Positions 45,600 through 58,125 of a DNA stretch of 64,000 bases are shown one piece after another. This stretch comes from Chlorokybus atmophyticus (Eukaryota > Streptophyta > Chlorokybophyceae > Chlorokybales > Chlorokybaceae). The notes under the pieces are model-generated. The model had not been told where the DNA came from. It saw only the letters and a list, made by a program, of their open reading frames with translations, and did no database searches. Numbering within the stretch: the stretch's first letter is position 1; every line of letters starts with the position of its first letter. Location: the NCBI GenBank assembly GCA_009103225.1, contig RHPI01003129.1, positions 1 through 64,000 on the forward strand. Reading direction: 5' to 3'. Both the position numbers and the translations under genes were made by a program.

Positions 45600-46060
45600 A
45601 TTATCAACCACAGAACTCGAGTATCTACTGGCCACCTCCGTCACTTTTAAGAGGGTCCGAAGGTTGAGGACAAGGTCTTATTAGACATTGGGAACATTAG
45701 GCTCAACCACTGACAAGTCTAGTGGTGTGTGTAAGTTCCTGCCATGGTGGCTTGGGCCGTTCACTATTTGCAACTGTAAGAACACATGCCTTTAGCTGTA
45801 GCTGTATGGCTCGAATCTCAAAAGAACATGCGTATCCACAATGTGTTTCATGAGGCACTACTCAAGCCATACAGCGTGATGGCCGCGTACAGCCACCTCC
45901 ACCTCCTGTTGAGGTAGAGGTGGAGGGCATAGGGCGACCTTAAGTATGAGGTTTGGGCCATTGGCGAACGGTTCAGGAAGGGCTTCCGAGTTGAGTACCT
46001 TGTAAAGTGGATGGTTATGGTGAAGAGCATAACTTCTTGGAGCCAATCGTCAACTTGGCA
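45600..46060 (+). pseudogene. Chromovirus integrase end and chromodomain relic (E3)
   Basis: In shifting plus-strand frames: LPWWLGPFTIC near 45735-45775, RIHNVFHEALLKPYS near 45833-45870, QPPPPPVEVEVEG near 45890-45925, and a chromodomain-like KYEVWAIGERFRKGFRVEYLVKWMVMV near 45945-46025 followed by SW. E2 pol has RIHNVFHVNLLKPYR, QPPPPPIEVDSELEYEVEAI and RYLVKWKGYG in the same order. Only the 3' end of the element is left. Confidence 0.8.
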
Positions 46061-46434
46061 AACTATGCTGCTTGCAAATCCACATGTGCCACTTAAGACT
46101 CTTCAAACAGAGCATGTGCTCAGTTGCAACATGTGCAACATTCTCTTCTGTGACATGTCAATATGCGCGCACTGTTACTTAATATTACACAATGAGGGTC
46201 TTCCATTAGGTCACATCAGCAAAAGGCGCTGATTGTGGAGGATATCATTTGGAGTTATGCTACATTTTTGATACTTAATATCTAAATTGGTTGTCACTCC
46301 TCCCGTGACTTACACATTAATTTATGCGTACTACTACTATTAATGTGCGATGATTAAAAGGGTTGGCCACCCTTGCTGGCAATGCAATTATCGTGTGGGG
46401 CTTGTGCTCCATCATTTTGTAAGGTGGAAGTTGC

Positions 46435-46517
46435 AATGCAAGTGGGGATCCCCACTTGCATTCGGACAAGACACTCTTTCGGACGTGACATTCCTCCGGA
46501 GGAATGTCATGTCCGAA
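46435..46517. repeat. Two adjacent palindromes
   Basis: 46435-46462 is a perfect 28-bp palindrome centred on GGGGATCCCC. 46478-46517 is a 40-bp palindrome centred on TCCGGA with one mismatched pair. They lie side by side, between the E3 coding relic and its LTR. Confidence 0.9.
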
Positions 46518-47110
46518 GGACTGGCTTAAGTCACTCTCAGTTCCTTATGTGGTAAGTAAGAGCTGAGTGAGGATTTTGTATAGTCATGGTATGTGTAGCA
46601 CTTGGCATACGTACTACATATCACTAGTACTCATGAAGTGGTCATGTACTTGGTGCATCAAGACATAGCAACTACACGAGGCACTGTCCAACAGTAGGTT
46701 TTAGACCGGTCAGTGTCAACCGCAGAGTTGCTAAGGCACTTAGCAGCTTGCAACAAGAGTGCTGCATATGTCGATGTGCCCGACGATGGACAAGGTCAGC
46801 ATGTGCTGACAAATCAGCGCATAGGTGATGAGGCCTTGTTGGCCTCGGACATCTTATGTGTTCAGGCATAGAGCAGCGGGTTGTATAAAAGCATGACCAT
46901 CACCTTGTGGTGGTAAGGAGTTACTGGCCTAGCAAGAACACTTTTGTGGGGTGCCTGGCCAAAGCTGTTGAAAAGGCTCTCCCCATCTAAACTGTTGTGG
47001 GTTATAAATAGTTGCAAGATGTGTGGTAAAGTTCATCTACTTGTGCGGATGTTTGTGCCTCTTGGAGTCTTCAACGCTCAGTAGCAAATGAGAGGTAAGT
47101 CAATGTGACA
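46505..47110 (+). repeat. Diverged LTR of E3, related to the E1 LTR
   Basis: Compared with the reverse complement of the E1 LTR, shared blocks in order are TGTCATG, AAGTCACTCTC, GGTCAGCATGTGCTG, CAGCGCATAGG, AAGGCCTTG-like, and GTATAAAAGC (TATA at 46884-46890), ending TGTGACA. It follows the plus-strand E3 relic as a 3' LTR should. Confidence 0.6.
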
Positions 47111-48385
47111 ACCACACACTTTACAGCATCTCCCTACCACTACAAAGGGACCTTGATTAATAAACCACCCACGTATACAAGAAGTTTTTGATCCCCTTTT
47201 CCCGCAACACTTTGATCTACAAATGAACAATGAACATTACATGTTGATAACTTGGCAAGAAACTCAGCAAGAAGATGCTATCGCTTAAGCAATAGCAGCA
47301 CTACGCAATCACTAATAACTGAGCCACCAAAGCGCAAAAGACGGAGCACGCGCTTAACACGCTATGCGCGAAGTGCATCTTGCAACCCACAAAAACACAA
47401 TAATAGCGATCACACATAACGCTGGCGTAGTTCGTCGCGTCACGTCTCCTCTACTACCATGTTATCTTGGTGCACCTACTAACACATGTCCACATGTTGC
47501 TACTTTGATTCTACCATGTATGCAGCATCGACATATACATAGCACTGCAAATTCATGCAATGACATCTCCTTCTACTTATACACTAGCATGTCTAGCTAC
47601 CTGTACAGTGAATAGGCTACACGAGGGTGATGCCCTCCCCTCTCGCCCTCCTCGCCCCTCCTCCTTGCAAATGCACTTGCTGAGTAGGGTTTGATGGGAT
47701 GTGCCAGTGCCACACGCTCACAACACAGCCGTTGTTGAACAATCTCAGCTGAGGCACAAATCGCATACAATACAACAAGTTGTATTGCATAGCACCACTC
47801 TTACCAATCATTGTGGCTTCTTGCTAGTGCACACAGTGATATGGTATGGAAACTTGCTCACCACATAGCTACATCTATTCAGTCACACTACTTGTACACG
47901 GAATAAGTCAACTCCCATGTCTTAATTCAGCACAACCAATTAGGAATGCACTAATGATACATGATAAACGCTACTTGAACTTGCACTTTTCTAGCTCTAG
48001 CTCCAATCCACGCCTTCAATTATGAGTAGACCGTCTCCTTGACCAGCTCTTGACTGCCACATGGATGCCCTCTCATTCCATCAGTCCTTCCCCACTCACA
48101 ACTCTCGCAATAGCTCCGAATACACCCATCAGATCTGAGTTACGCTAATCTTTAGATATTCTTACTGTAACACGTTGAATGCACTTCCTCTCACTCAATG
48201 CATTTTACCCCCGCTAGAGACTTCGCTTTAAGAGAATCACCCCGCTAGTAGCACAGAAAGTGAGATTATCAAACGAAATGTAGGCAAATATTGGTACATA
48301 GGAGAATATGCCTAACCGCGAAGCGCATGACTTTTCATGTTGTTTTTGCAAGTGTTTATGAGCGATATGTTAAGGTCGGGGAGTA
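47111..48385. other. No feature seen
   Basis: AT-rich spacer with short frames only. A fragment near 48225 (TTTAAGAGAATCACCCCGCTA) resembles the dispersed repeat at 27700. Confidence 0.45.
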
Positions 48386-48390
48386 GCGCG

Positions 48391-48916
48391 TGTAACGGGA
48401 GCAATAATAATAGGGGTATTATTGCTACCTGAATAACACATTTTGTATGAATAAGTATTTAAATATGCTTATTTATACCTCTTTTCTACGGTTCCTCGCT
48501 TATTAAAGGCTATGATGCTTTATCATAGCTTAGATAAGTCCCAATGGGTGTAGAACCGCTTATTCAAGCCTATTTAGTGTCACATTCGATATAATGTGAT
48601 CACTATCTCGTTAGGTACCTTACGATAGGTATCTTTGGATAGGTACCTTATCGATAGGTACCTTATCTGAGCTGTGATTGGCTCACGCTAGATTTCCTAA
48701 CTACCCTATCTGTAGGGTCGATATCTAGTTGTGAGTTAATTATCGAGAGTTATATAGTTGATATACTCTTGATATAAAAGGTCACATCAATCTGATGTGG
48801 GGACTTTCAGTTCTCTGCTCAGTGGCGGCCACGCCGTCGAAAGGCTTGTCATAGGCGGTGTGGGTGTTGGGGTAGAGGATTGAAGGGGCATCACCGGCGA
48901 CGGTGGTGCTGTTACA
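48391..48916 (+). repeat. E2 5' LTR
   Basis: 526 bp. U3 contains repeated TAGGTACCTTA(TC)GATAGG units at 48612-48668, and a TATA box TATAAAAG at 48773-48780, so transcription would start near 48805. Confidence 0.96.
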
Positions 48917-48934
48917 TTGGTATCCAGGAGCTGG
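48917..48934 (+). promoter_or_regulatory. E2 primer binding site
   Basis: TTGGTATCCAGGAGCTGG directly follows the 5' LTR. It resembles the initiator-Met tRNA site TGGTATCAGAGC with two single-base insertions; an exact tRNA match is needed to confirm it. Confidence 0.6.
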
Positions 48935-49831
48935 GGGGTGACGTGGGTACTTATAGGGGGCGGCGACCTGCTTTCGGCCAATCAGAAGCGTCGGCGGCGG
49001 CCTCCTATTCGTCCACGCAGCCCAAGCTTCAAGTTCGCTTCCCTGCGCTACCTCCACGTTGAAGCCACCTATCAAAGAGGCGGCCTCTCCACGTGTGAGG
49101 TACCATCACACGTCGGTGACTTGCCTGCTTGCCTGCTTGTCAGCTGCTTGCCAGGTGCTTGCCAGGTGCACGTGTGTACTTTCATGCACATCACACAGTG
49201 GCTTGCCAGTGCACTATCATTGCTTGCAGTGATTGCCTGTCATTGCATGCGGTGATTGCGGCTTGCTAGTGTGCCATCACTGTTTGTCACACTTAGTGCA
49301 CTGTCATTGCTTGCAGTGATTGCCTGTCATTGCATGCGGTGATTGCTTGTCATTGTGCTTGCCAGTGCATGTCACAGTTAGTCACCGTGCGGCTTGCCTG
49401 TTGCATGCCTGTGACGTACCTGTGACCTGCCAGCGGCTTTGCCGGGTCGTTTGACCCGGGTCCGTAAGTTCCAAACCAAACTGTTCCCAAACCCTCCCCC
49501 TCTGGCTTCGGCCTGGAGATCGGGACTTGGTTAGGACAGTTGTGGGGAGGTTCTAGGACAATCTGTTCCCAAACCCTGTTAGTCTGAAACCCTCCCCCTC
49601 TGGCTTCGGCCTGGAGATTGGGACTTGGTTGAGGACAACACAGGGTTAGGACATTCTGGTCCCACTCAGACTTGTTCTGTTTGGTGACACTCCAGATCCA
49701 ACCTTTCCTATTTTGGGACTGGTTTGGACTCTGTTTGGGACTTTTACAACTTGGGGTCATTTTGATCCTCTCGTTAAACCTGGTCCATTGGTGAGGTTCT
49801 CACCATCCCATTCTGCCTGTTTTGCAGGCAA
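48935..49831 (+). other. E2 leader with internal duplications
   Basis: Non-coding. CAGTGATTGCCTGTCATTGC with ATGCGGTGATTGC occurs near 49227 and 49314, and a block CCCTCCCCCTCTGGCTTCGG with CCTGGAGAT.GGGACTTGGTT occurs at about 49493-49535 and 49589-49631. The leader ends TTTTGCAGGCAA before the gag ATG, which could be a splice acceptor. Confidence 0.6.
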
Positions 49832-51007
49832 ATGGAAGAAAACTCGGTGCCCACCTCAAAAGGGGAGAGCTCAGAAAAAGAGCAACTTTCCCGTGAGGAG
49901 GAATTTCCATCCATGGAAGATATTCCGAATCCGGATGATGCACCTGATGAGTCTCAAGCTGCTAAAGCTGCGGAAGCTTCAGTGGATGATAGATCACCTT
50001 CTATATTCCCTGAGTTTTCTATTCGCATGACACAGCAGGACTTGATGGAGCATTTCCTTAGCACCTATGATCAGGACCCTCGTGAGGCAATTGTCTCATT
50101 CGTGAACTTTCTCTTCCTATTGGCAGAAAAAGTTTCAAAGCTCACCACCTTTATGGGGCGAGATTGGGAGGGGCAGATGGGTGAAGGCAAACGTGTTCTG
50201 AATATGATCGAGCGTCTGCAGCGTGCTGACGGTGGTCCACCTGTTCAAGCACTTGCTCGTCCTGCCGAGTTTGTTCCCAACAAGCAAGCGGCCATCTTCG
50301 ACTGGCTTGTGAAGTTGCGACACTATGTCAACTCCCTTCACATTTCTGAGGAGGGGAAATTGCGTGTAGCTGAGTTGCTGATCCCAAACGATGCTTTGGC
50401 AGAGTGGTACCGCCGTAAGCAACGGGATACCAACCTCGGGCGGGAAGTAAATCAGTTGTGCTTTTTCATGGAGCAGCGCTATGGTGGCGCAGATCCTGCC
50501 CAGGTTGCTCGCAACCAGCTGCACAACCTGCGTCAGAACGGGCGTCCGGTTCAGCAGTATATCCAGGATTTTCAGTCGTTTGTCAGCAAGATCAATGCTG
50601 GCAAACTACCTATCAGTGATGCTGATCAGCTGGATATGTTCAGGCGTGGCTTGGACACAGATCTCGTGCAGCATGTGGCCGTCAACCCCGCGAGTTTGCA
50701 AGAGTGGGCCTCGACGGATTTACCAATGCTGATGCAGATGGTTGCTGCTGTGGACAGTGTAAAACGCTCTCACGCCAACATGCAAACCACGGCAAAAGAG
50801 GCAGCCCCGGTTTCAGCTGCAAAGCGCCCGGCCACTGGCAACAAACCTTTTGTGAAAAAGGCGAAACCATCTCATCCTGCTGGCCCCTACAATGCGGCCA
50901 AATCCATCATCACTTGCAGTTTCTGCAAGAAGACAGGTCATGGGGAGGCTACGTGCTATGCAAAACAGAATGCACAGAAGGCCAAGCAGCAGAGAGAAAA
51001 GAAATAG
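49832..51007 (+). CDS. gag: E2 Gag (capsid and nucleocapsid), 391 aa
   Basis: ATG at 49832 (MEENSVPTSKGESS). An acidic N-terminus is followed by a helical capsid region (about residues 80-310) with typical Ty3/gypsy Gag features: ALAEWYRRKQ, LCFFMEQRYGG, QVARNQLHNLRQNG, VQQYIQDFQSFV, QLDMFRRGLDTDLVQHV. Near residues 365-378 is one CCHC zinc knuckle, C-x2-C-x4-H-x4-C (CSFCKKTGHGEATC), for RNA packaging. It ends Lys-Lys-TAG at 51005-51007. The next codons (GAA TTG TCC GTG) run straight into Pol in the same frame, so Pol is most simply made by reading through this one stop. Assembles the virus-like particle. Confidence 0.95.
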   Translation: MEENSVPTSKGESSEKEQLSREEEFPSMEDIPNPDDAPDESQAAKAAEASVDDRSPSIFPEFSIRMTQQDLMEHFLSTYDQDPREAIVSFVNFLFLLAEKVSKLTTFMGRDWEGQMGEGKRVLNMIERLQRADGGPPVQALARPAEFVPNKQAAIFDWLVKLRHYVNSLHISEEGKLRVAELLIPNDALAEWYRRKQRDTNLGREVNQLCFFMEQRYGGADPAQVARNQLHNLRQNGRPVQQYIQDFQSFVSKINAGKLPISDADQLDMFRRGLDTDLVQHVAVNPASLQEWASTDLPMLMQMVAAVDSVKRSHANMQTTAKEAAPVSAAKRPATGNKPFVKKAKPSHPAGPYNAAKSIITCSFCKKTGHGEATCYAKQNAQKAKQQREKK

Positions 51008-54000
51008 GAATTGTCCGTGGTTGGTAGCTTAGTCGAGCAGAACGACTTTAAAAACTCTGTACTTCTTGATAAAGTTTCCTCTCTTTGCGATGTATCAGAT
51101 GTATGGACTGATATGAGCACACCACCTGTGTTGAGAAATGCAAACGGTTGTGTTTTAATCAATGTTCCATTCTCTGAATTAGTAACTGCTGTTAAGCACT
51201 TACACGAGTTGCAATTACAACATGCTGTCACTGCATGTGTAGTTATCCCTCGATATCATGGCCCGTGGTCGCGATTGTTGAAAGGGGGAGAAGTAATCAT
51301 GCAACTCTCACGCAAAGATACAGGAGCTTCACCATTGCAAGTGATCTTTATCAAGTCTGCTACCAATCACGGCACTCCGACATTAGCTACATTTGATGGT
51401 CACTCAGTGCCACTCAAATGGAGATTTGAGAGTCAACTTATGGGTACACCATGTACAGCATTGATTGATACTGGTGCAAACCATAACTTTGTTGAACATG
51501 CTTGGGTGAAACGTAATAACATTCCTTTCACACCAGTCACGTCATATGTACGTGCTGCTGGTTCCACTCTCAATGCAATGGGAGAGGTAAAAGGGCGTTT
51601 TGTTATTAATGGCCATATAACCCGACCAGCCTTCATCGTGGTGGATATTGGTATCCCCGGGGTGGATGTTGTTTTAGGGGAACAATGGCACACTGAAGCA
51701 GGTTTACAATTAGACTCTCGAGCCAATACGTGCACCCTTCGTAAAGGGAAACGTAGGATGACTTTAACAGCATCTGTACTCGCACGTATACCACGCGATA
51801 ATGTTCCGCTCCTCTCTGCTATGCAATTGAAACGTTGCATGCGTAAACGTGAGGAAGTATACTTACTGCACTTACGACAGGTGGAAACACCTGCTGAACA
51901 GGCTATCAGTGACCCTGTGGTGCAGTCACTTACGGAACAATACGCAGATGTATTTCAGGATGAACTCCCAGAGTTGCCTCCCGATCGAAACATACATCAT
52001 ACCATTCCGTTAGAGGAGGGGGCAAAGCCACCTTGGCGGCCTATATACAGGCTAAGTCCCTTAGAACACGCGGAGATGGAAAAACAGCTCAAAGAGTTAT
52101 TGGACAAAGGTTTAATAACAAAGAGCATATCTCCTTTTGGTGCACCAATTTTGTTTGTGCCCAAAAAGAATGGCAAGCTACGCATGTGTATTGATTACCG
52201 TGCGTTGAACAAGGTCACTGTGAAAAACAGATACCCTTTGCCTCGGATTGATGATTTGTTTGATAAGCTGTCAGGTGCAACAGTGTTCAGCACGCTGGAT
52301 TTGACCAGTGGTTATCATCAAATCAAAATCCACCCGTCGGATATACAAAAAACTGCATTTCGCACCCCACTAGGACACTTTGAGTATAAAGTGTTACCAT
52401 TTGGGTTAACAAATGCACCGGCTACATTTCAGACAGCAATGAACGCGGTATTTGCTGATGAATTGTACAAGTTTGTACTGGTATATCTAGACGACATTAT
52501 TGTGTTCAGCAAAACCCGGGAGGACCACCACAAGCATGTGGAATTGGTTCTAGCTAAGTTACGCGAACACAAATTCTATGCCAACCTGTCCAAATGCAAC
52601 TTTGCAAAGGATGAACTACCCTTTTTAGGGCATGTGATTGGCAAAGAAGGATTGAAACCAGATCCTCAGAAGGTGTGTGCGGTAAAGGATTGGCCACCAC
52701 CCAAGGATGTACATCAGTTACGTGCTTTCTTGGGGCTAGCCAATTATTTCCGCAAGTTCATGCGAGCATATTCTGGCATGGCAAATCCTTTAACATCTTT
52801 ACTAAGAAAAGATGTTAAATTTGTGTGGACGGAGGCACACGAGGTTGCTTTTACACGCATTAAAGATGCATTAACACAAGCCCCTGTGTTAGCCTTCCCC
52901 GACCACACCAAGCCTTTTGTGGTGATCAGTGATGCTTCCACCATTGGGTGTGGGGCAGTCCTTCTACAAGATGACAGACCATGTGCATATGAAAGCAGAA
53001 AGTTCATTCCTGCTGAACGTAATTACACAACCACTGAGCAGGAATTGCTCGGGGTGGTGCACGCGCTGCGCACATGGCGTTGCTACTTGGAAGGGGTGGA
53101 GTTTTCAGTGATTACTGATCACAACCCGCTCACATTCTTTCATACGCAACAAAATCTGTCGAGGCGGCAAGCTAGGTGGAATGAATTCATTTCTCGTTTC
53201 ACTTTCACTTGGCAATACCGTCCGGGTCGCACCAATGTGGCGGATCCACTAAGTCGCAGCCCTGCTCTTTTGGCACTTACGCGCTCTCGAAGTACGCGTA
53301 ATGTACAACAGCCTGAAGATCCTTTCTTAAAGGAAGTGTCCACAGGTTATAACTCAGATGATTGGTTTAGCAGTCAAACCAACTTGCAACAGCTTACTGC
53401 TGTTAGCAATCTGTGGTATAAAGGGGAGCAGTTGGCAATTCCCAACTCGGGCGACTTGCGTAAGCAATGCTTACATTCAGTGCATGACCCGCCGTATGCT
53501 GGGCATTTGGGGAAACACAAAACACTCAAATCTGCGCAACAGTTATACTGGTGGCCGTCAATGTCAGCTGACGTGGATCAATATGTTCGCACATGTGACG
53601 TGTGTCAACGTAATAAGCCACTACGACAAAAACAAGCGGGATTGCTTAAACCATTGGCAATTCCAGAACAAAAGTGGGATAGTGTCAGTATGGATTTGAT
53701 TACTGACCTACCTGAAACAGCAGCTAAATACACTGCTATTGTGGTTTTTGTCGACCGTTTGACTAAAATGGTGCATTTTGCCCCGTGTTGCACAACTGTA
53801 AGTGCACGGGACTTGGCACACTTATTTGTGTCCACGGTCTTTCGCGTTCACGGTATACCGCGTGAACTTGTCACAGATCGTGATCCTCGTTTTGTCTCCA
53901 AGTTTTGGCGAGAAGTCTGTGAATTGTTGGGGGTAAAACAAAGCATGTCGACTGCTTTCCACCCGCAAACGGACGGTCAAACTGAGCGAGCAAATCAAAT

Positions 54001-54739
54001 ACTGGAAGAAATGCTTCGCCACTATGTGGCTCCTAATCATGCTGATTGGGACAGGTACTTGCCAATGGCAGAGTTCGCTGTGAACAACGCGTGGCAAGAA
54101 AGTGTAAAGGAAACCCCATTTTTCTTAAATTATGGGATTCGCCCAAACACACCAGCGTCATTGCGTGTACCTCGCAATGCCCTGACTGTGCCAGCGGCAA
54201 AGGAATTTGCCACTAATATGCAAGAAAATTTGGCTCGAGCCAAGCTGTGTCTGTCAGAAGCACAGGACAGGCAAAAAGCTTATGCTGATACACATCGAAA
54301 AATGGCCACTTTCGATGTCGGCGATAAAGTTTTGCTTAATGCAAAAAACATAACCATCAAAGGTACGGGTGCTCGCAAGTTGCTGCCCCGATGGTTAGGT
54401 CCTTTCTCTATCACTGATAGAGTTGGTACGCACGCTTATCGACTGCAATTGCCCCCAAGTGTGCGTATACACAACGTGTTTCATGTAAACTTGTTGAAAC
54501 CTTACCGCTCAGACGGTAGAACACAGCCTCCACCACCGCCAATTGAGGTGGACAGCGAGCTCGAATACGAGGTGGAAGCTATATTGAACCATAAGCTAAA
54601 TGGTCGAGGACGCGCAACTCGCTATTTGGTGAAATGGAAAGGGTATGGCCCGGAACATAACAGTTGGGAGCCCGACAGGCATCTTACGCACTGCCGCGAG
54701 TTGCTTCGAGCTTATTGGGATTCATGTCCTGTCCCATAA
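51008..54739 (+). CDS. pol: E2 Pol: protease, RT, RNase H, integrase, chromodomain
   Basis: Open from just after the gag TAG to TAA at 54737-54739; no ATG lies near the start, in line with a Gag-Pol fusion. Approximate residues, counted from 51011: protease LIDTGANHNFV at 150; RT VPKKNGKLRMCIDYRALNK at 386, FSTLDLTSGYHQI, FGLTNAPATFQ and YLDDII at 490; RNase H VISDAS at 636, with TEQELLG and TDHNPL; integrase HHCC from 824 (HDPPYAGH...CDVCQRNK), catalytic Asp in SMDLITDLP at 893, Asp in VTDRDPRF at 953 and Glu in DGQTERANQILEE at 988; chromodomain YEVEAILNHK...YLVKWKGYG then NSWEP at 1185-1235. No internal stop in 1242 codons. The closest relative here is the E3 relic; E1 is more distant. Confidence 0.97.
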   Translation, partial: ELSVVGSLVEQNDFKNSVLLDKVSSLCDVSDVWTDMSTPPVLRNANGCVLINVPFSELVTAVKHLHELQLQHAVTACVVIPRYHGPWSRLLKGGEVIMQLSRKDTGASPLQVIFIKSATNHGTPTLATFDGHSVPLKWRFESQLMGTPCTALIDTGANHNFVEHAWVKRNNIPFTPVTSYVRAAGSTLNAMGEVKGRFVINGHITRPAFIVVDIGIPGVDVVLGEQWHTEAGLQLDSRANTCTLRKGKRRMTLTASVLARIPRDNVPLLSAMQLKRCMRKREEVYLLHLRQVETPAEQAISDPVVQSLTEQYADVFQDELPELPPDRNIHHTIPLEEGAKPPWRPIYRLSPLEHAEMEKQLKELLDKGLITKSISPFGAPILFVPKKNGKLRMCIDYRALNKVTVKNRYPLPRIDDLFDKLSGATVFSTLDLTSGYHQIKIHPSDIQKTAFRTPLGHFEYKVLPFGLTNAPATFQTAMNAVFADELYKFVLVYLDDIIVFSKTREDHHKHVELVLAKLREHKFYANLSKCNFAKDELPFLGHVIGKEGLKPDPQKVCAVKDWPPPKDVHQLRAFLGLANYFRKFMRAYSGMANPLTSLLRKDVKFVWTEAHEVAFTRIKDALTQAPVLAFPDHTKPFVVISDASTIGCGAVLLQDDRPCAYESRKFIPAERNYTTTEQELLGVVHALRTWRCYLEGVEFSVITDHNPLTFFHTQQNLSRRQARWNEFISRFTFTWQYRPGRTNVADPLSRSPALLALTRSRSTRNVQQPEDPFLKEVSTGYNSDDWFSSQTNLQQLTAVSNLWYKGEQLAIPNSGDLRKQCLHSVHDPPYAGHLGKHKTLKSAQQLYWWPSMSADVDQYVRTCDVCQRNKPLRQKQAGLLKPLAIPEQKWDSVSMDLITDLPETAAKYTAIVVFVDRLTKMVHFAPCCTTVSARDLAHLFVSTVFRVHGIPRELVTDRDPRFVSKFWREVCELLGVKQSMSTAFHPQTDGQTERANQILEEMLRHYVAPNHADWDRYLPMAEFAVNNAWQESVKETPFFLNYGIRPNTPASLRVPRNALTVPAAKEFATNMQENLARAKLCLSEAQDRQKAYADTHRKMATFDVGDKVLLNAKNITIKGTGARKLLPRWLGPFSITDRVGTHAYRLQLPPSVRIHNVFHVNLLKPYRSDGRTQPPPPPIEVDSELEYEVEAILNHKLNGRGRATRYLVKWKGYGPEHNSWEPDRHLTHCRELLRAYWDSCPVP

Positions 54740-54872
54740 ACTGTGGGCTTGGTTTTATGACAGACTGGCAGTGCAGTTTCATTACCACCCTGTCATTTCC
54801 TGCTATCTCACTGGTTACAATTACTCGAAATCAAGCCTGATCAACTTGAGTTCAACGAGGACGTTGAAAACC

Positions 54873-54886
54873 TAAGTGGGGGGGAA
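54873..54886 (+). promoter_or_regulatory. E2 polypurine tract
   Basis: AAGTGGGGGGGAA ends directly before the 3' LTR and would prime plus-strand DNA. E1 has a similar AAGTGGGGAGA. Confidence 0.85.
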
Positions 54887-55412
54887 TGTAACGGGAGCAA
54901 TAATAATAGGGGTATTATTGCTACCTGAATAACACATTTGGTATGAATAAGTATTTAAATATGCTTATTTATACCTCTTTTCTACGGTTCCTCGCTTATT
55001 AAAGGCTATGATGCTTTATCATAGCTTAAATAAGTCCCAATGGGTGTAGAACCGCTTATTCAAGCCTATTTAGTGTCACATTCGATATAATGTGATCACT
55101 ATCTCGTTAGGTACCTTACGATAGGTATCTTTGGATAGGTACCTTATCGATAGGTACCTTATCTGAGCTGTGATTGGCTCACGCTAGATTTCCTAACTAC
55201 CCTATCTGTAGGGTCGATATCTAGTTGTGAGTTAATTATCGAGAGTTGTATAGTTGATATACTCTTGATATAAAAGGTCACATCAATCTGATGTGGGGAC
55301 TTTCAGTTCTCTGCTCAGTGGCGGCCACGCCGTCGAAAGGCTTGTCATAGGCGGTGTGGGTGTTGGGGTAGAGGATTGAAGGGGCATCACCGGCGACGGT
55401 GGTGCTGTTACA
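54887..55412 (+). repeat. E2 3' LTR
   Basis: 526 bp, TATA box TATAAAAG at 55269-55276. Differs from the 5' LTR at three single bases (in ACATTTGGTATG, AGCTTAAATAAG and GAGAGTTGTATAG). Confidence 0.96.
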
Positions 55413-57387
<1,975 letters not shown>

Positions 57388-57398
57388 CGCTCGCGCCG

Positions 57399-58125
57399 CA
57401 TGGGTGCGCAATGCAAGGTTTGTCGCCGTGCGTGCACCGTCATTCATAATGCGGTGCGTGACGAGGTGTTCAACCATAAAGTTTATTGTGATGGAGTCTG
57501 GCCTCACCGTCGGTTCCAAGCAATAGAGCATCATTATAAAACATTGCGCATCTGCGCCAAGAAGTCGCATGGCAAGTTGCAAGACTTGATGGATTCTAGC
57601 CGGAACACCGTGTCCCGGTTCGGCGAAGCGCTAGCTGCTGCTGGAAACCACCGTCACATCGTGTGGAGTTTGTACGGTGCGCAATGTGTGCAATCAAACG
57701 GCAAAACAATTAGCAACCACCTGTCATACGATTTAGATCATGTAGTGCCAATGCATACGTGTACACCGATATGGTGGCACTACACTGTTGATCATGTTCA
57801 CCAATGCACGCATCCAATCACCAACATGGTGATTGAATGCCTGCATTGTACTCACTTGTACACATACATGCAAAGGGTACAAGCAATCGTGCAACGCAGG
57901 CGAGTTGAAGCACAATATTGTGTGCCCTACTTATTGCCAGCTCCACTACACGCCAATAAATATACAAACATAACCATCATTGTATGTACACTTGTGCACA
58001 ATTTGCTTTATACACAACTTCTGGCTGGAATGGCTTGCCCACGAAAGGACACTACTCTAGCATGCGCATATGATATGGCTAGCACATGTATACTAGTTGC
58101 TACTCAGTTGACGCCTTCAATATAG
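57399..58125 (+). CDS. Unrecognised reading frame after the TC repeat
   Basis: From ATG at 57401 the frame stays open for about 240 codons: MGAQCKVCRRACTVIHNAV, HKVYCDGVWPHRRF, ICAKKSHGKLQDLMDSSRNT, then a less convincing tail with many His, Tyr and Cys. The first ~85 residues have credible protein character, with a CxxC and many basic residues. It ends at TAG 58125, overlapping the 3' end of the minus-strand RING gene by 22 bp. No family recognised; may be a fragment of a mobile element. Confidence 0.3.

Larger units (their letters stand above)
48391..55412 (+). mobile_element. Young intact chromovirus E2 (Ty3/gypsy LTR retrotransposon)
   Basis: LTRs 48391-48916 and 54887-55412, both 526 bp (TGTAAC...TTACA), differ at three positions by eye. 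The 5-bp duplication GCGCG flanks the element (48386-48390 and 55413-55417). In order: LTR, primer site at 48917, 0.9-kb leader, gag with zinc knuckle, a single TAG, pol in the same frame (protease, RT, RNase H, integrase, chromodomain), purine tract, LTR. All catalytic motifs are present. It replicates by reverse transcription in cytoplasmic particles, and the chromodomain would direct integration to marked chromatin (known for chromoviruses). The near-identity of the LTRs means a recent insertion that may still be active. Confidence 0.97.

Noticed and set aside
33680-51007. UAG reassigned to an amino acid genome-wide
   Set aside because: E2 Pol has no TAG in 1242 codons, and the RING-B gene stops at TAG at the position where its paralogue stops with TGA. 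Kept only as a low-probability alternative within a finding.
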